In this document: positions 9,541 through 18,118 of the stretch, piece by piece
How positions within the stretch are numbered: the first letter of the stretch is position 1
Layout: every line of letters begins with the position of its first letter
Origin: Actinomyces graevenitzii C83
GTDB taxonomy: Bacteria > Actinomycetota > Actinomycetes > Actinomycetales > Actinomycetaceae
NCBI RefSeq assembly: GCF_000239695.1
Contig: NZ_JH470338.1
Coordinates: forward strand, 1,051,327-1,115,326
Reading direction: 5' to 3'
DNA length: 64,000 nt
Program-made: the position numbers and the translations under genes
The notes under the pieces: generated by a model
What the model was told of the DNA's origin: nothing
The model's database searches: none
Seen by the model: only the letters and a program-made list of their open reading frames with translations

Positions 9541-10779
9541 TTAAAGGTTGATGTGGGTGCCGCGCCGGGCATACATCTGGCGCGCCCCCGCCAGCCAGCT
9601 CTCGGCAGCAGCCAGGCGCCCCTCGGCGTCGGCCCGCCAAGGCGCATTACCCTCACGGCGAGCCCCCGAAACTAGCGACAGCACCACGCCCGCCGCCCGC
9701 GCCCACAGCGACACTGGATCCACCTGGCGCCCAGCCTGGCGAGTCCACTCATCCAAAATCGGACGCAAACGCTTATAGGTGCCCGGCGCTAAATGGTCTA
9801 GCACGCTCATATGCCCAAGCAGGCAGGCGTAATCATCCACGCGGTGACCGGGCCCCAGCGAGTCCACATCCAGCAGCGAAGAAATCTCGGTACCCTCAGT
9901 GAAAACGTTAGCCTCATAGAAGTCGCCGTGGACCGGAACCACCGGGCCCGGATCCGAATCAGCCATAAGCTCAGCTACGCCGTCGGCAATTGCGTTAATA
10001 CGCCCCGCGTAAGCCGGCAAAACCGTCGAAGCCGCATGCGCATAGTGGTGCACGCGCTCAGACCAGGCCGGATGCGTGGGCAAAGTCAGGGCCTCGCTGG
10101 GCAGCGCATCAAGCAACTCCGTGATGCGCATAAACATGTCAGAAGCGTCATTGCTACTCATGCCGCCAGCTAGAAGATTAGACAGGGGCCTACCCGGACC
10201 AACCGTCAACAGCACCAGGCCGTCAGGGTCATCGCGCAGCACCCTAGGTGAGGGCACGCCCGCCGCCGTCAACATGCGGTGACGCTCAGCTAAAGAATGA
10301 GAATGGCCGGGCCGCAAAACCTTAGCGAAAGCCCCCGAGCCGTCAGCGTAGCTGACCTTAACCACCGCGCGGCGGGTGGGGCGGTAGGCCACCATGCGGG
10401 TAGAAACCTGCTCGCCTAGTCGCGCCGACAATAGCGAAGGGGTGCAGGCCACCGCCAGCGCCGGCAGCTCCGGGTCACCAGGGTGACGCCACACATACAC
10501 CGGGGTCACGCCGGTGTCCACACGCACCAGGCCAGGCGCGTCAGGGCGCTTGAGGCGGGCGGTGGTGGCACAGAGGTACTCAGTGCCGCGAATACCGGCC
10601 AGGCCGCGCACCACTGCCGTGTAGCCAACCGTGACCCCTGCGCCGGGGCGGTGATGCACAGAATGTACACGTGAGGTAACTAGCTCCAGGCCTAAAGGCG
10701 CCAATGCTGCGCCCAGGATTGAATTCACACCCGGGCCGGTCAGAAGCGCAACCTGATCGCGCTCGTTGCCTCCAAACAT
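9541..10779 (-). CDS. Phosphotransferase of the APH/choline-kinase fold
   Basis: 412 residues with a protein-kinase-like fold. The catalytic loop PVVPVHGDFYEANVF (HGD..N, around residue 280) and the metal-binding Asp in SSLLDVDSLGPGHRVDDYAC are intact. The N-terminal half has kinase-lobe features such as RAVVKVSYADGSGAFAKVLR. Members phosphorylate small hydroxylated molecules such as sugars, choline or antibiotics. There is no basis to call resistance. No partner gene is adjacent; the neighbouring EamA transporter is on the same strand, 130 bases upstream. Confidence 0.8.
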   Translation of the reverse strand: MFGGNERDQVALLTGPGVNSILGAALAPLGLELVTSRVHSVHHRPGAGVTVGYTAVVRGLAGIRGTEYLCATTARLKRPDAPGLVRVDTGVTPVYVWRHPGDPELPALAVACTPSLLSARLGEQVSTRMVAYRPTRRAVVKVSYADGSGAFAKVLRPGHSHSLAERHRMLTAAGVPSPRVLRDDPDGLVLLTVGPGRPLSNLLAGGMSSNDASDMFMRITELLDALPSEALTLPTHPAWSERVHHYAHAASTVLPAYAGRINAIADGVAELMADSDPGPVVPVHGDFYEANVFTEGTEISSLLDVDSLGPGHRVDDYACLLGHMSVLDHLAPGTYKRLRPILDEWTRQAGRQVDPVSLWARAAGVVLSLVSGARREGNAPWRADAEGRLAAAESWLAGARQMYARRGTHINL

Positions 10780-10801
10780 GTATACAAGTTTGCCATTATT
10801 A

Positions 10802-10827
10802 GCCCTGCTTTAGCTATTTAGCAGGGC
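10802..10827 (-). terminator. Short hairpin between the EamA and phosphotransferase genes
   Basis: An 8-base stem GCCCTGCT/AGCAGGGC with a 10-base loop. There is no T-run, so it is a weak terminator at best. Confidence 0.35.
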
Positions 10828-10910
10828 CCAAAGCGCGATTATGCGCCATTTTTTAGGTGCCCTCAGGCTGTGGGGCGATTTCTACCGGCGCTTTGACTTT
10901 TTTGGTGGCT

Positions 10911-11990
10911 TTAAGCGACGGCGGCCTCTTTAGTGGCGACGGCGTGCGTGGTCTCGACGGCGCCCAGGCTGGCGACGGCGCCTGCGGTCTCGGCGGCGTC
11001 AGTGGGCTCGGTGGGGCCACCAGCTTCCCCAGCGGGGCCGGAAGTTTTTGTAGCGGGGCGAGCGGCGACGTCGTCGTTCTTGGCGGCATTAGCCTTACGC
11101 AACCGGGCCGCAGCCAGCTTAGAAGGACCCACCTCAGCCAGGAGCATACCGGTGATCATCAGTGCGCCACCTAGCAGCAGGCGGGTAGTTACCTGCTCGT
11201 CGCCAAAACCAACGGCCACGGCCGAAGCAAACACTGGCTCCAGAGCCATAATCACGGCGGCACGGGCGGCAGGCAGGCGCGACTGGGCCCAAGTCTGAGC
11301 CAGCAGCGCCAACACGCCCGAACCAATCACCAAGAACACCAAAGAAACCCAGCCCTTAGTGGTGTGCGGAACCCCAATACCACCCGGAGCGGCCACCAAA
11401 GCCAGCCAAATACCGGTAACCATCAGCTGAATAGCCGCGAGCGCCAAGGCGTCTTTAGCGGTGGCGTAACGCCCGGTGAGCACCACGTGCAGGGAGAAAA
11501 CAATGGCGCAACCGATAAGCATGGCTTCGCCATAGCCCAAAGCCAGCCCGCGCAGGCCCAGCACGGCGGCGCCGGCCAGCGACAGGGCCACCGCTACCTT
11601 GGTAATGTGTGCCACTCGGGTGCGAAACATTAGCCACCCCACCAGCGGGGTTCCGGCCACGTACAGGCTCACCATAAAGCCAGAGACGGAGGCTGAAGCG
11701 TAGTTCATACCCTCAGTTTGTAGCACCTGACCAAAGGCATAGATGGAACCGATGGTGAATCCGTGAATCCACACAGTTTTGCTGGCGCGACGGTAGAAGG
11801 GGTACATGGCTACAGCCGTCACTAGTGTGCCCAAGCCGTAACGCAAACCAAGGAAGTCGATAACCGACACTTCGGCTAGTACTTCCTTGGTTAGGTAGAA
11901 GCTAGCGCCCCACACTAGCGACACGAAGATTAGTGCGAGGGTGGCTAGTAGGGACGTATCACGATTATGAAAAAACTGGCGTAGGGTCAC
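10911..11990 (-). CDS. EamA/DMT-family transporter
   Basis: 359 residues with about ten hydrophobic helices in two EamA repeats, beginning LLATLALIFVSLVWGASFYL. The conserved second-half stretch ARAAVIMALEPVFASAVAVG is clear. Such proteins export or take up small metabolites; the substrate is unknown. After the last helix there is an unusual hydrophilic tail of about 60 residues rich in Ala, Thr and Glu. The GTG start at 11990 lacks a ribosome binding site, but TAGCAT (minus strand, 11997-12002) lies 6 bases upstream, indicating a leaderless transcript. Confidence 0.88.
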   Translation of the reverse strand: MTLRQFFHNRDTSLLATLALIFVSLVWGASFYLTKEVLAEVSVIDFLGLRYGLGTLVTAVAMYPFYRRASKTVWIHGFTIGSIYAFGQVLQTEGMNYASASVSGFMVSLYVAGTPLVGWLMFRTRVAHITKVAVALSLAGAAVLGLRGLALGYGEAMLIGCAIVFSLHVVLTGRYATAKDALALAAIQLMVTGIWLALVAAPGGIGVPHTTKGWVSLVFLVIGSGVLALLAQTWAQSRLPAARAAVIMALEPVFASAVAVGFGDEQVTTRLLLGGALMITGMLLAEVGPSKLAAARLRKANAAKNDDVAARPATKTSGPAGEAGGPTEPTDAAETAGAVASLGAVETTHAVATKEAAVA

Positions 11991-12023
11991 TAGCCCATGC
12001 TAACGGCTTAGTGAGGGTAAAAC

Positions 12024-12062
12024 AGCCCGCTGGAGGGTGACTTTAGTCCCCTCCAGCGGGCT
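12024..12062 (-). terminator. Terminator downstream of murB
   Basis: A perfect 14-base stem (12024-12037 with 12049-12062) with an 11-base loop. The minus strand continues GTTTTAC. It lies 180 bases after the murB stop and just before the EamA promoter region. Confidence 0.65.
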
Positions 12063-12140
12063 TGTATTTTGGCTGGTTGCACGCCAGCGTCCAGTTTTCG
12101 GCCAGGGGCGGCCGGTAAGTTGGCGGGCCGCAGAGCGGTC

Positions 12141-12227
12141 GGCGGGCCGGCGCGCTGACGGGCTAGCATGCCTCCACGGCCAGGCGGGTGGCGGGCCAGC
12201 TGGGGGCGGGCCGGCGCGCTAACGGGC
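12141..12227. repeat. GC-rich patch with a 23-base direct repeat
   Basis: Two copies of a 23-base unit beginning GGCGGGCCGGCGCGCT, one mismatch apart, at 12141-12163 and 12205-12227. The interval 12063-12241 is much more GC-rich than its surroundings and holds no gene that I can support. Confidence 0.7.
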
Positions 12228-12241
12228 CAGCCCTGGGCTGG

Positions 12242-13459
12242 TTAGAAGTCCAGGCCTACACGCACCGGCTCGGGCACCAAGGTCAGTCCGTATTTGTCGC
12301 GCACGCCAGCGATGACGGTTTTGGCCAGGGCCTCAATGTCGGCGGCGCTAGCATTGCCACGGTTGGTGATGGCCAGGACGTGCACGGTTGAAAGCGAGGC
12401 GGGGGCGGCGTCGTCGAGAGCAAAACCCGGACCAAAGCCGGCGTGCTGGATCAGCCAAGCTGCCGAGGTCTTAACCAGCCCGGGCACAACCGGCGCGGGG
12501 CGGGTGCCCACAATCATGGAGTGGTCGGTGACCTCAAAGCGAGGGGCCTCGCTGGGGAGCTTGTCAGCCTGCTCCTGGGTTAGCACCGGGTTGGTGAAGA
12601 AAGAGCCTGAAGACCAGGTGTTGTGGTCGGCCGGGTCAAGCACCATGCCCTTGGAGCGGCGCAGCTCCAGCACCGCCTGGCGCAGGTCGGTGGCCTCCAC
12701 CCGGTCGCCCAGCTCCACGCCCAGGTGGCCAGCTAGCTGCTTGTAGGCGATGGGGTGGCTCATGTAGGCCTGGCGCACCTGGAAGGTAACCGAGAGCACC
12801 ACCCAGCGCCCGGTGGGGCCCCACAGTCGTCCGCCACCGGCCTCTACGCTACGCAGGGACTGCTTGAGTAGCGAGTCGCGGTAAGCCAGTTTCAGGTCGG
12901 TTAGGGCCAGGTAAGCCACACGGCCCTTGAGGCGGTCCCAGGCACGCACGGCAGTGACCAGCTCAGCTATTTCTGTGCCGTAGGCGCCCACGTTTTGCAC
13001 CGGGGCGGCGCCGACCGTGCCCGGGATGCCTGAAAGCGGGGCGAAACCGGCCCACTCATTGGCGATAGCTTCACAAACCAGTTCATCTAGGCTCATACCA
13101 GCGGTGACGGTGAACTCCACTCCCCCGCATTGGGTATCTGAGTTGATGGAGATTTCACTGCGGGCGTCGCGTAGCACCAGGCCGTCAAAGCCGGCGTCGG
13201 AGGCGAGTAGGTTGGAGCCGCCACCTACCACCAGCAACGGGGTGCCGGCAGCGTCGGCCTGTTTGATGGCCTCAATCATTTCCTGCTCGCTGTGGGCCTC
13301 CAGGTAGCTGGCGATGGGGCCACCGATGCGGGTGGTGGTCAGCTGCGCCAGGGTGGTGGGGGCCTGCGCACCCAGCGGGTAAGCCAGGGCGGGAACGGGA
13401 GTGGGCTTGGCGATGTCGCGGTGCGGCAGGGGCAGGGAACAATCGGTAGCTTCTGTCAT
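12242..13459 (-). CDS. murB: UDP-N-acetylenolpyruvoylglucosamine reductase
   Basis: 405 residues, somewhat long for a type I MurB. FAD-binding motifs are clear: TTTRIGGPIASYLEA, VVGGGSNLLASDAGFDGLVL and PLSGIPGTVGAAPVQNVGAYG. The C-terminal substrate-binding part includes SSGSFFTNPV with the catalytic Ser. It makes UDP-MurNAc for peptidoglycan using NADPH. No ribosome binding site precedes the ATG, but TACTCT (13466-13471, minus strand) lies 6 bases upstream: leaderless. Confidence 0.96.
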   Translation of the reverse strand: MTEATDCSLPLPHRDIAKPTPVPALAYPLGAQAPTTLAQLTTTRIGGPIASYLEAHSEQEMIEAIKQADAAGTPLLVVGGGSNLLASDAGFDGLVLRDARSEISINSDTQCGGVEFTVTAGMSLDELVCEAIANEWAGFAPLSGIPGTVGAAPVQNVGAYGTEIAELVTAVRAWDRLKGRVAYLALTDLKLAYRDSLLKQSLRSVEAGGGRLWGPTGRWVVLSVTFQVRQAYMSHPIAYKQLAGHLGVELGDRVEATDLRQAVLELRRSKGMVLDPADHNTWSSGSFFTNPVLTQEQADKLPSEAPRFEVTDHSMIVGTRPAPVVPGLVKTSAAWLIQHAGFGPGFALDDAAPASLSTVHVLAITNRGNASAADIEALAKTVIAGVRDKYGLTLVPEPVRVGLDF

Positions 13460-13564
13460 GGCACCAGAGTAGTCATTTGTGTGTGGGTGATGAGGAGGGT
13501 TTCATGCTGACGGCGCAGCCATGCCCCCGTCAAATACACCCAAAACCTGCATCTACACCCAAAA

Positions 13565-13613
13565 TCATCCCTTCCCTATGAAAATACGCGTTTAAATCAT
13601 AGGGAAGGGATGA
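13565..13613. terminator. Long perfect inverted repeat in the murB/MaoC gap
   Basis: A perfect 17-base inverted repeat (13565-13581 with 13597-13613) with a 15-base AT-rich loop. On the minus strand it is followed by TTTTGGGTG, so it may terminate the MaoC-like transcript. TACACCCAAAA occurs twice next to it (13535-13545 and 13554-13564). The rest of 13460-13744 shows no gene. Confidence 0.5.
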
Positions 13614-13744
13614 AATTGCATGTGTTTGTGAGAAGGGACTTTTGGGGGTCTGTCCTGGCCCCCTGGTTGCGCCACCCTGCCTTGCCCCCTTGGCCTGTCT
13701 TGCCCCTGCCCTGGCCTGCCGCCAGTGTCTCAATTGGCGGCATC

Positions 13745-14530
13745 TCAGTTGGCAGCGACTACCAGCTTGTCTGCGCTGTAAATGTCACCTTGGGGGGTGA
13801 TTACGACGTCGACGGCGCCCAGCTCCGGTAGCGTCACCATCTCCTTAAAGTGCCACTTCCACTTTTGCTCACGGAACAAGCCCTGCGGGATCACCAGCTC
13901 ATCGACGCTTTGCACGCACAGCGACAAGGCCGCCAGCAAACTGCCGTGCACTACCAAGCTCCCATCTGGCGCCCCCACAGCCTGGGCCGCGCGAGCTGAA
14001 GAATGAATTGAGTTGGGATCCCCAATTACCCGTGACCAGCTACGCAAATGCTTAAAAGTAATCGTCACCGGGGTACTTTGGGCAGGTACCTCCAGCTCCT
14101 CATACAGCAGCGGCTCCGCCTTGGCGACGTCGGAAGTAAGCGTTCCCGGCGCCCCCACCTTGCGAGCAAAAAAGTCAGTCAGCCGCACCTGCATGTCCGG
14201 GCGGTCTAGGTGGATGCGTGAATCCCAAAACTCCCAGTTCCTAGCCCGGCGTGAACGCAGCATCAGCAGCTCCACCTGGGCCTGATCATGCACCCAAGGC
14301 AAGGGCTGGCGTATCTCTAGGGCCATGCGCCGGTGCAGCATCCCCTCCCAAGTGGGGCCAATGCCGCTGCGCACCAGCGGCCAGCCCACATTGGCGGCCA
14401 CAACCAGCTCAGCTGCACGCACCGCAGCAGCATAAGGCTTGTGGGGCAGGATGAAGTTAATCAGGTTGGCTAGGGTCGTCGTCTTCGACTCAAGCCGCTC
14501 TAGCGAAACTATTTGGGCTGGTGCGGACAT
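13745..14530 (-). CDS. MaoC-like hotdog-fold dehydratase
   Basis: 261 residues with two likely hotdog halves. The second half carries the hydratase-2 signature SRVIGDPNSIHSSARAAQAV followed by GSLVVHGSLLAALSL, including the Asp and His positions of the active site. Related actinobacterial genes beside rpmG and murB encode hydratases of fatty-acid elongation (HadAB type); whether this one makes a similar lipid is unknown. The ATG has TAGTAT 6 bases upstream (14537-14542, minus strand) and no ribosome binding site: leaderless. Confidence 0.75.
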   Translation of the reverse strand: MSAPAQIVSLERLESKTTTLANLINFILPHKPYAAAVRAAELVVAANVGWPLVRSGIGPTWEGMLHRRMALEIRQPLPWVHDQAQVELLMLRSRRARNWEFWDSRIHLDRPDMQVRLTDFFARKVGAPGTLTSDVAKAEPLLYEELEVPAQSTPVTITFKHLRSWSRVIGDPNSIHSSARAAQAVGAPDGSLVVHGSLLAALSLCVQSVDELVIPQGLFREQKWKWHFKEMVTLPELGAVDVVITPQGDIYSADKLVVAAN

Positions 14531-14609
14531 AAACCAATACTATAAAAACAAAACGCCCCACGCTGCTAAAAGCGTGGGGCAAAGCTGAGAAACTCTCAGA
14601 CTATCTGTT

Positions 14610-14780
14610 TCAGCGAGTCTCGCGGTGCTCGGTGTGCTTACCGCAGCGGGCGCAGAACTTCTTCAGGGACAGACGGTCCGGGGTGTTACGACGGTTCTTC
14701 TTGGTGATGTAGTTGCGCTCCTTGCACTCCGAGCAAGCCAGAGTGATCTTGGGGCGAACGTCGGCGGACTTGCTAGCCAC
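14610..14780 (-). CDS. rpmG: Ribosomal protein L33
   Basis: A 56-residue protein: it starts [20 protein letters not shown] and ends [10 protein letters not shown]. It has two CxxC pairs (ACSEC and FCARC), so it is the zinc-binding form of L33. The GTG start has GAGGAG 6 bases upstream. It lies between tRNA-Met and the MaoC-like gene on the same strand. Confidence 0.95.
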   Translation of the reverse strand: MASKSADVRPKITLACSECKERNYITKKNRRNTPDRLSLKKFCARCGKHTEHRETR

Positions 14781-14841
14781 GTTGTACTCCTCTTGTTTGA
14801 TCCTCGAGCAGCCCTTGAGTGGCGCTGCAACGAACCTTGCG

Positions 14842-14915
14842 TAGCGGGGGAGGGACTCGAACCCTCGACCTCACGATTATGAGTCGTGCGCTCTAACCAG
14901 CTGAGCTACCTCGCC
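14842..14915 (-). tRNA. tRNA-Met, elongator (anticodon CAT)
   Basis: A 74-base cloverleaf: GGCGAGG at the 5' end, D-arm TAGCTCAGCTGGTTAGAGC, anticodon loop CTCATAA giving CAT, and T-arm GAGGGTTCGAGTCCCTC. The acceptor has a G-T pair at 1:72, usual for this tRNA, and an A-C mismatch at 5:68. CCA is not encoded. Confidence 0.93.
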
Positions 14916-14953
14916 AGGAACACTAAAGGCGGCCGGTGGGCCGCCATAGCGAG

Positions 14954-15026
14954 AGCCCCGAAAGGGAATCGAACCCTTGACCTTCTCCTTACCATGGAGA
15001 CGCTCTGCCTACTGAGCTATCGGGGC
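14954..15026 (-). tRNA. tRNA-Thr (anticodon GGT)
   Basis: A 73-base cloverleaf with acceptor GCCCCGA/TCGGGGC, anticodon stem TCTCC/GGAGA around ATGGTAA (anticodon GGT), and T-loop GGTTCGATTCC. No encoded CCA. Confidence 0.96.
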
Positions 15027-15136
15027 AACGACCGAAATCTTATAAGGAACTTTTTTGCTTTCGCAAGTCCGTTCCGTGTGATCTCAATCACTACAGCGTT
15101 CTTTCGAACTTGGCTTGACACCGAAGTGCCTTACCG

Positions 15137-15218
15137 TGGCAGGTGAGGGATTCGAACCCCCGAAGCATACTGCGACTGATTTACAGTCAGTTCCCTTTGG
15201 CCGCTCGGGAAACCTGCC
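15137..15218 (-). tRNA. tRNA-Tyr (anticodon GTA)
   Basis: An 82-base class II tRNA with a long variable arm. Acceptor GGCAGGT pairs with ACCTGCC; the anticodon loop in CTGACTGTAAATCAG gives GTA; T-loop GGTTCGAATCC. It is the first of three tRNAs upstream of rpmG on this strand. Confidence 0.96.
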
Positions 15219-15406
15219 AATTGCATTCCGCCGGGCAAGCATGCCTGCCGTTTGGGTGCCGTGAAAGATTAGCAAGATTGCACCCCCAAATGCCAACTTA
15301 TCTTAGTGGGAGCCTGGTCACACTGGCTATAATGGCTGTAATCATGCGGCTAAACCCGCTTTCACATAGACTTATATGCCCAGCTCAAACCTAAGAAAGG
15401 CACACC

Positions 15407-15904
15407 ATGGCAGCAGATTCCTCGTTCGACGTCGTCTCCAAATATGACCGCCAGGAGGTTGACAACGCCGTCAACCAAGCCAGCAAAGAGATCAGCCAGC
15501 GCTATGACTTCCGTGGGGTTGACGCCTCCATCGAGCTAGCCGGCGAGACCATCACCGTCACCGCCAACTCTGCCGAGCGCGTGCTGGCCGCCCTAGATGT
15601 ACTTGAATCCAAGCTGTTCAGGCGCGGGGTTTCACTAAAGGTCCTGGACCTGGGTGACAAGGAGCCCAAGGCCTCAGGCAAGCTCTACAAGCTGGTTTGC
15701 CCACTGCGTGAGGGCCTGAGCCAGGAAAACGCCAAGAAGATCACTAAGGCCATCCGCGAGTCCTTCCCCAAGGGCGTCAAGGCCCTGATCCAGGGCGATG
15801 AGGTGCGCGTGTCCTCCAAGTCCCGCGATGACCTACAGGCGGTAATCGCCATGCTTAAGGAACTGGACATCGACGCCGCCCTACAGTTCACCAACTACCG
15901 CTAA
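15407..15904 (+). CDS. YajQ-family nucleotide-binding protein
   Basis: 165 residues, family length. It begins [20 protein letters not shown] and has [18 protein letters not shown], the [16 protein letters not shown] stretch and a C-terminal [16 protein letters not shown], all diagnostic. YajQ proteins bind c-di-GMP or nucleotides in some bacteria; the role in actinobacteria is unclear. The ATG is preceded by AAGAAAGG. It is a single-gene unit. Confidence 0.93.
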   Translation: MAADSSFDVVSKYDRQEVDNAVNQASKEISQRYDFRGVDASIELAGETITVTANSAERVLAALDVLESKLFRRGVSLKVLDLGDKEPKASGKLYKLVCPLREGLSQENAKKITKAIRESFPKGVKALIQGDEVRVSSKSRDDLQAVIAMLKELDIDAALQFTNYR

Positions 15905-16063
15905 GTCCCAGCGCTAAGGCCCTAACGTTAGGGGCGACGGCGACGGCGACGGCGCGGCCATGGTCGTAAGGGTACGCAGTAAGGCCCAGCGCTAAGGCCC
16001 CGGCGTGGTTGCACCGGCAGCCGGCGCACCATAGTCGTAAGGACCATAAGGACCCACGCAGTA

Positions 16064-16107
16064 AGGCCCTGGCACTCTCTTAAGGAGAAGCCAGGGCCTA
16101 CTTTTGG
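16064..16107. terminator. Terminator between yajQ and htpX
   Basis: A 10-base stem AGGCCCTGGC (16064-16073) with GCCAGGGCCT (16090-16099), followed by ACTTTTGG on the + strand. The genes are convergent. Between 15905 and 16063 are short imperfect repeats around GTAAGGCCC and a run of CGACGG units, with no gene. Confidence 0.6.
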
Positions 16108-16134
16108 GCTGTTTACGCGGCCCAAGCACAAACG

Positions 16135-17007
16135 TCAGTAACCGGCCATGTGCTCTAGGCGCGCAATGCGCTTATCCATGGGCGGGTGGGTGCTCATAGC
16201 CTGCCCCAGGTTCCCAAAGGGGTTAGCGATCATCATGGCCGACAGGTTCTCCACCTGCGGCTCACGCGGCATGGGGTAGTTGGGCACGCCGCCCGAAAGC
16301 TTCTTAAGCGCGCTAGCCAAAGCCAGCGGGTCACCGGTGAGTGAGGCGCCGTCCTCGTCGGCGTCGTACTCACGTGTACGCGAAACCGCCAAGCGCACTA
16401 AACCAGCTGCCAGCGGCGCCAAAATAGCCATTACCAAGCCCATTGCGGCCGCCCCATTGTCGCGCTCATTACGGTTGCGCGAGCTAGTGCCAAAGTACAT
16501 GAACATGGTGCCCACCGAGGAAATAATCCCCGCCATACCGGCGGCAATTGAGCCGGTGAGAATGTCACGGTTGTACACGTGGCTGAGCTCATGCCCCAGT
16601 ACTCCACGCAGCTCACGGCGGTCAAGCAGGTTCAAAATACCCTCAGTGCAGCACACCGCCGCGTGCTGGGGGTTGCGCCCGGTAGCAAAAGCGTTAGGGC
16701 TCATGGTGGGGGCAATGTAGATGCGCGGCATGGGCTGGCCTGCAATTGAGGACAGCTCCTGCACAATCTCATACAGCTCCGGGGCCTGCTGGGGCGTCAC
16801 CTCGTAGGCATCCATAGAGCGGATGGCCAGCTTGTCGCTGTTCCAGTAGCTGTAGGCAGTCTGGCCCACGGCGATCAGCGCGAACAGCGGCATAAAGATG
16901 AAATATCCCGATGCTCGCGCCAATACGTAACCGAAGGCGATCAAAATCGCCCACATCAGGCACAGCAGCCAAAAAGTTTTAATGCCGTTGTGATAGTGAC
17001 GCTTCAT
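16135..17007 (-). CDS. htpX: Membrane zinc metalloprotease HtpX
   Basis: 290 residues. Two N-terminal helices are followed by the M48 zinc motif VLGHELSHVYN (about residue 145) and, after further helices, the third ligand in SRTREYDADEDGASL. HtpX degrades misfolded membrane proteins. It is a single gene; TAGACT lies 7 bases before the ATG (17015-17020, minus strand) with no ribosome binding site, so it is probably leaderless. Confidence 0.95.
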   Translation of the reverse strand: MKRHYHNGIKTFWLLCLMWAILIAFGYVLARASGYFIFMPLFALIAVGQTAYSYWNSDKLAIRSMDAYEVTPQQAPELYEIVQELSSIAGQPMPRIYIAPTMSPNAFATGRNPQHAAVCCTEGILNLLDRRELRGVLGHELSHVYNRDILTGSIAAGMAGIISSVGTMFMYFGTSSRNRNERDNGAAAMGLVMAILAPLAAGLVRLAVSRTREYDADEDGASLTGDPLALASALKKLSGGVPNYPMPREPQVENLSAMMIANPFGNLGQAMSTHPPMDKRIARLEHMAGY

Positions 17008-17046
17008 GAAGGTAAGTCTAGGGGTTTAAGGGCCCCTAAAGTTACG

Positions 17047-18075
17047 CTAACAGGTGTGGTCAGGGGCCGGTTCGCGGCGGGCGTGAAGGGGGCGCGGCTC
17101 ACCCTCGCCGTCAGCCTCAGCAGCTTTTAGATCCGCACGCAGGTTCTTGGGCAGCGAGAAAGCAATGTTCTCTGTGGCCGTGCGTAACTCTTCGACGTCG
17201 GTGAAGCCGTATTCTGCTAGCTTTTGCACCACTTCGCGCACCAAAATTTCGGGCACGGACGCCCCTGAGGTTAGCCCCACGCTCTGGGCCTGCTCTAGCC
17301 AGCTGGGATCGATTTCGCTGGCGTAATCCACCCGGTAGGCGGCCTTAGCGCCGGCTTCTAGGGCCACTTCCTTTAGGCGCACCGAGTTGGAGGAGTTACC
17401 TGAACCCACCACAATCACCACGTCAGCGCGCGGAGCCATCTGCTTGACGGCGGCCTGGCGGTTTTGGGTGGCGTAGCAAATGTCGTCGCTGGGCGGGTCA
17501 ATCATGGCCGGGAAACGTTCACGCAGGCGGCGCACGGTTTCCATGGTTTCATCGACGCTTAGGGTGGTTTGCGAAATCCACACTACCTTTTCAGGGTTAC
17601 GCACCTGCACCTGGTCTACTTCTTCAGGGCCGTTAACTACCTGAATGTGCTCGGGGGCCTCACCTTGGGTGCCTTCAACTTCTTCGTGTCCGCTGTGGCC
17701 CACCAAGATGATGTCGTAGTCGCCCTTGGCGAAACGCACCGCCTGCTTGTGCACTTTGGTTACCAGCGGGCAGGTGGCGTCAATGGTGGCCAGGTGGCGG
17801 GCGGCGGCCTGCTCATGCACTGCCGGGGACACACCGTGGGCTGAGAACACTACGCGAGCGCCCGGGGGCACCTCATCAGTTTCGTTGACAAAAATGGCTC
17901 CGCGACGACTGAGCGCCTCCACCACGTACTTGTTGTGCACAATCTCTTTGCGCACGTATATGGGGGCTCCGTAGTGGGCTAGGGCTTTCTCGACGGCGTC
18001 CACGGCGCGGTCAACGCCAGCGCAGTATCCGCGTGGGGCTGCCAGCAGAAGTTTTTTGGGCGAGGCTGTGGTCAT
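17047..18075 (-). CDS. ispH: 4-hydroxy-3-methylbut-2-enyl diphosphate reductase
   Basis: 342 residues from the ATG at 18075; longer readings to 18267 run into the divergent xseA and are unlikely. The three Fe-S cysteines are present in [24 protein letters not shown] and [11 protein letters not shown], and the H motifs in HNKYVVEAL and SAHGVSPAV. It is the last step of the MEP isoprenoid pathway. A C-terminal tail of about 20 residues is Arg/Pro-rich. TACCCT lies 6 bases before the ATG (18082-18087, minus strand), so the mRNA is probably leaderless. Confidence 0.96.
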   Translation of the reverse strand: MTTASPKKLLLAAPRGYCAGVDRAVDAVEKALAHYGAPIYVRKEIVHNKYVVEALSRRGAIFVNETDEVPPGARVVFSAHGVSPAVHEQAAARHLATIDATCPLVTKVHKQAVRFAKGDYDIILVGHSGHEEVEGTQGEAPEHIQVVNGPEEVDQVQVRNPEKVVWISQTTLSVDETMETVRRLRERFPAMIDPPSDDICYATQNRQAAVKQMAPRADVVIVVGSGNSSNSVRLKEVALEAGAKAAYRVDYASEIDPSWLEQAQSVGLTSGASVPEILVREVVQKLAEYGFTDVEELRTATENIAFSLPKNLRADLKAAEADGEGEPRPLHARREPAPDHTC

Positions 18076-18118
18076 AGGTACAGGGTACCTGGCCTGTATT
18101 CGTGGCACAGTGGTAGCC

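Noticed and set aside
13530..13733. A 67-codon minus-strand frame between murB and the MaoC-like gene
   Set aside because: It runs through the inverted repeat and lacks start signals or family features.
14625..15146. Open frames across the tRNA cluster
   Set aside because: They overlap rpmG and the three tRNAs and match no protein family.
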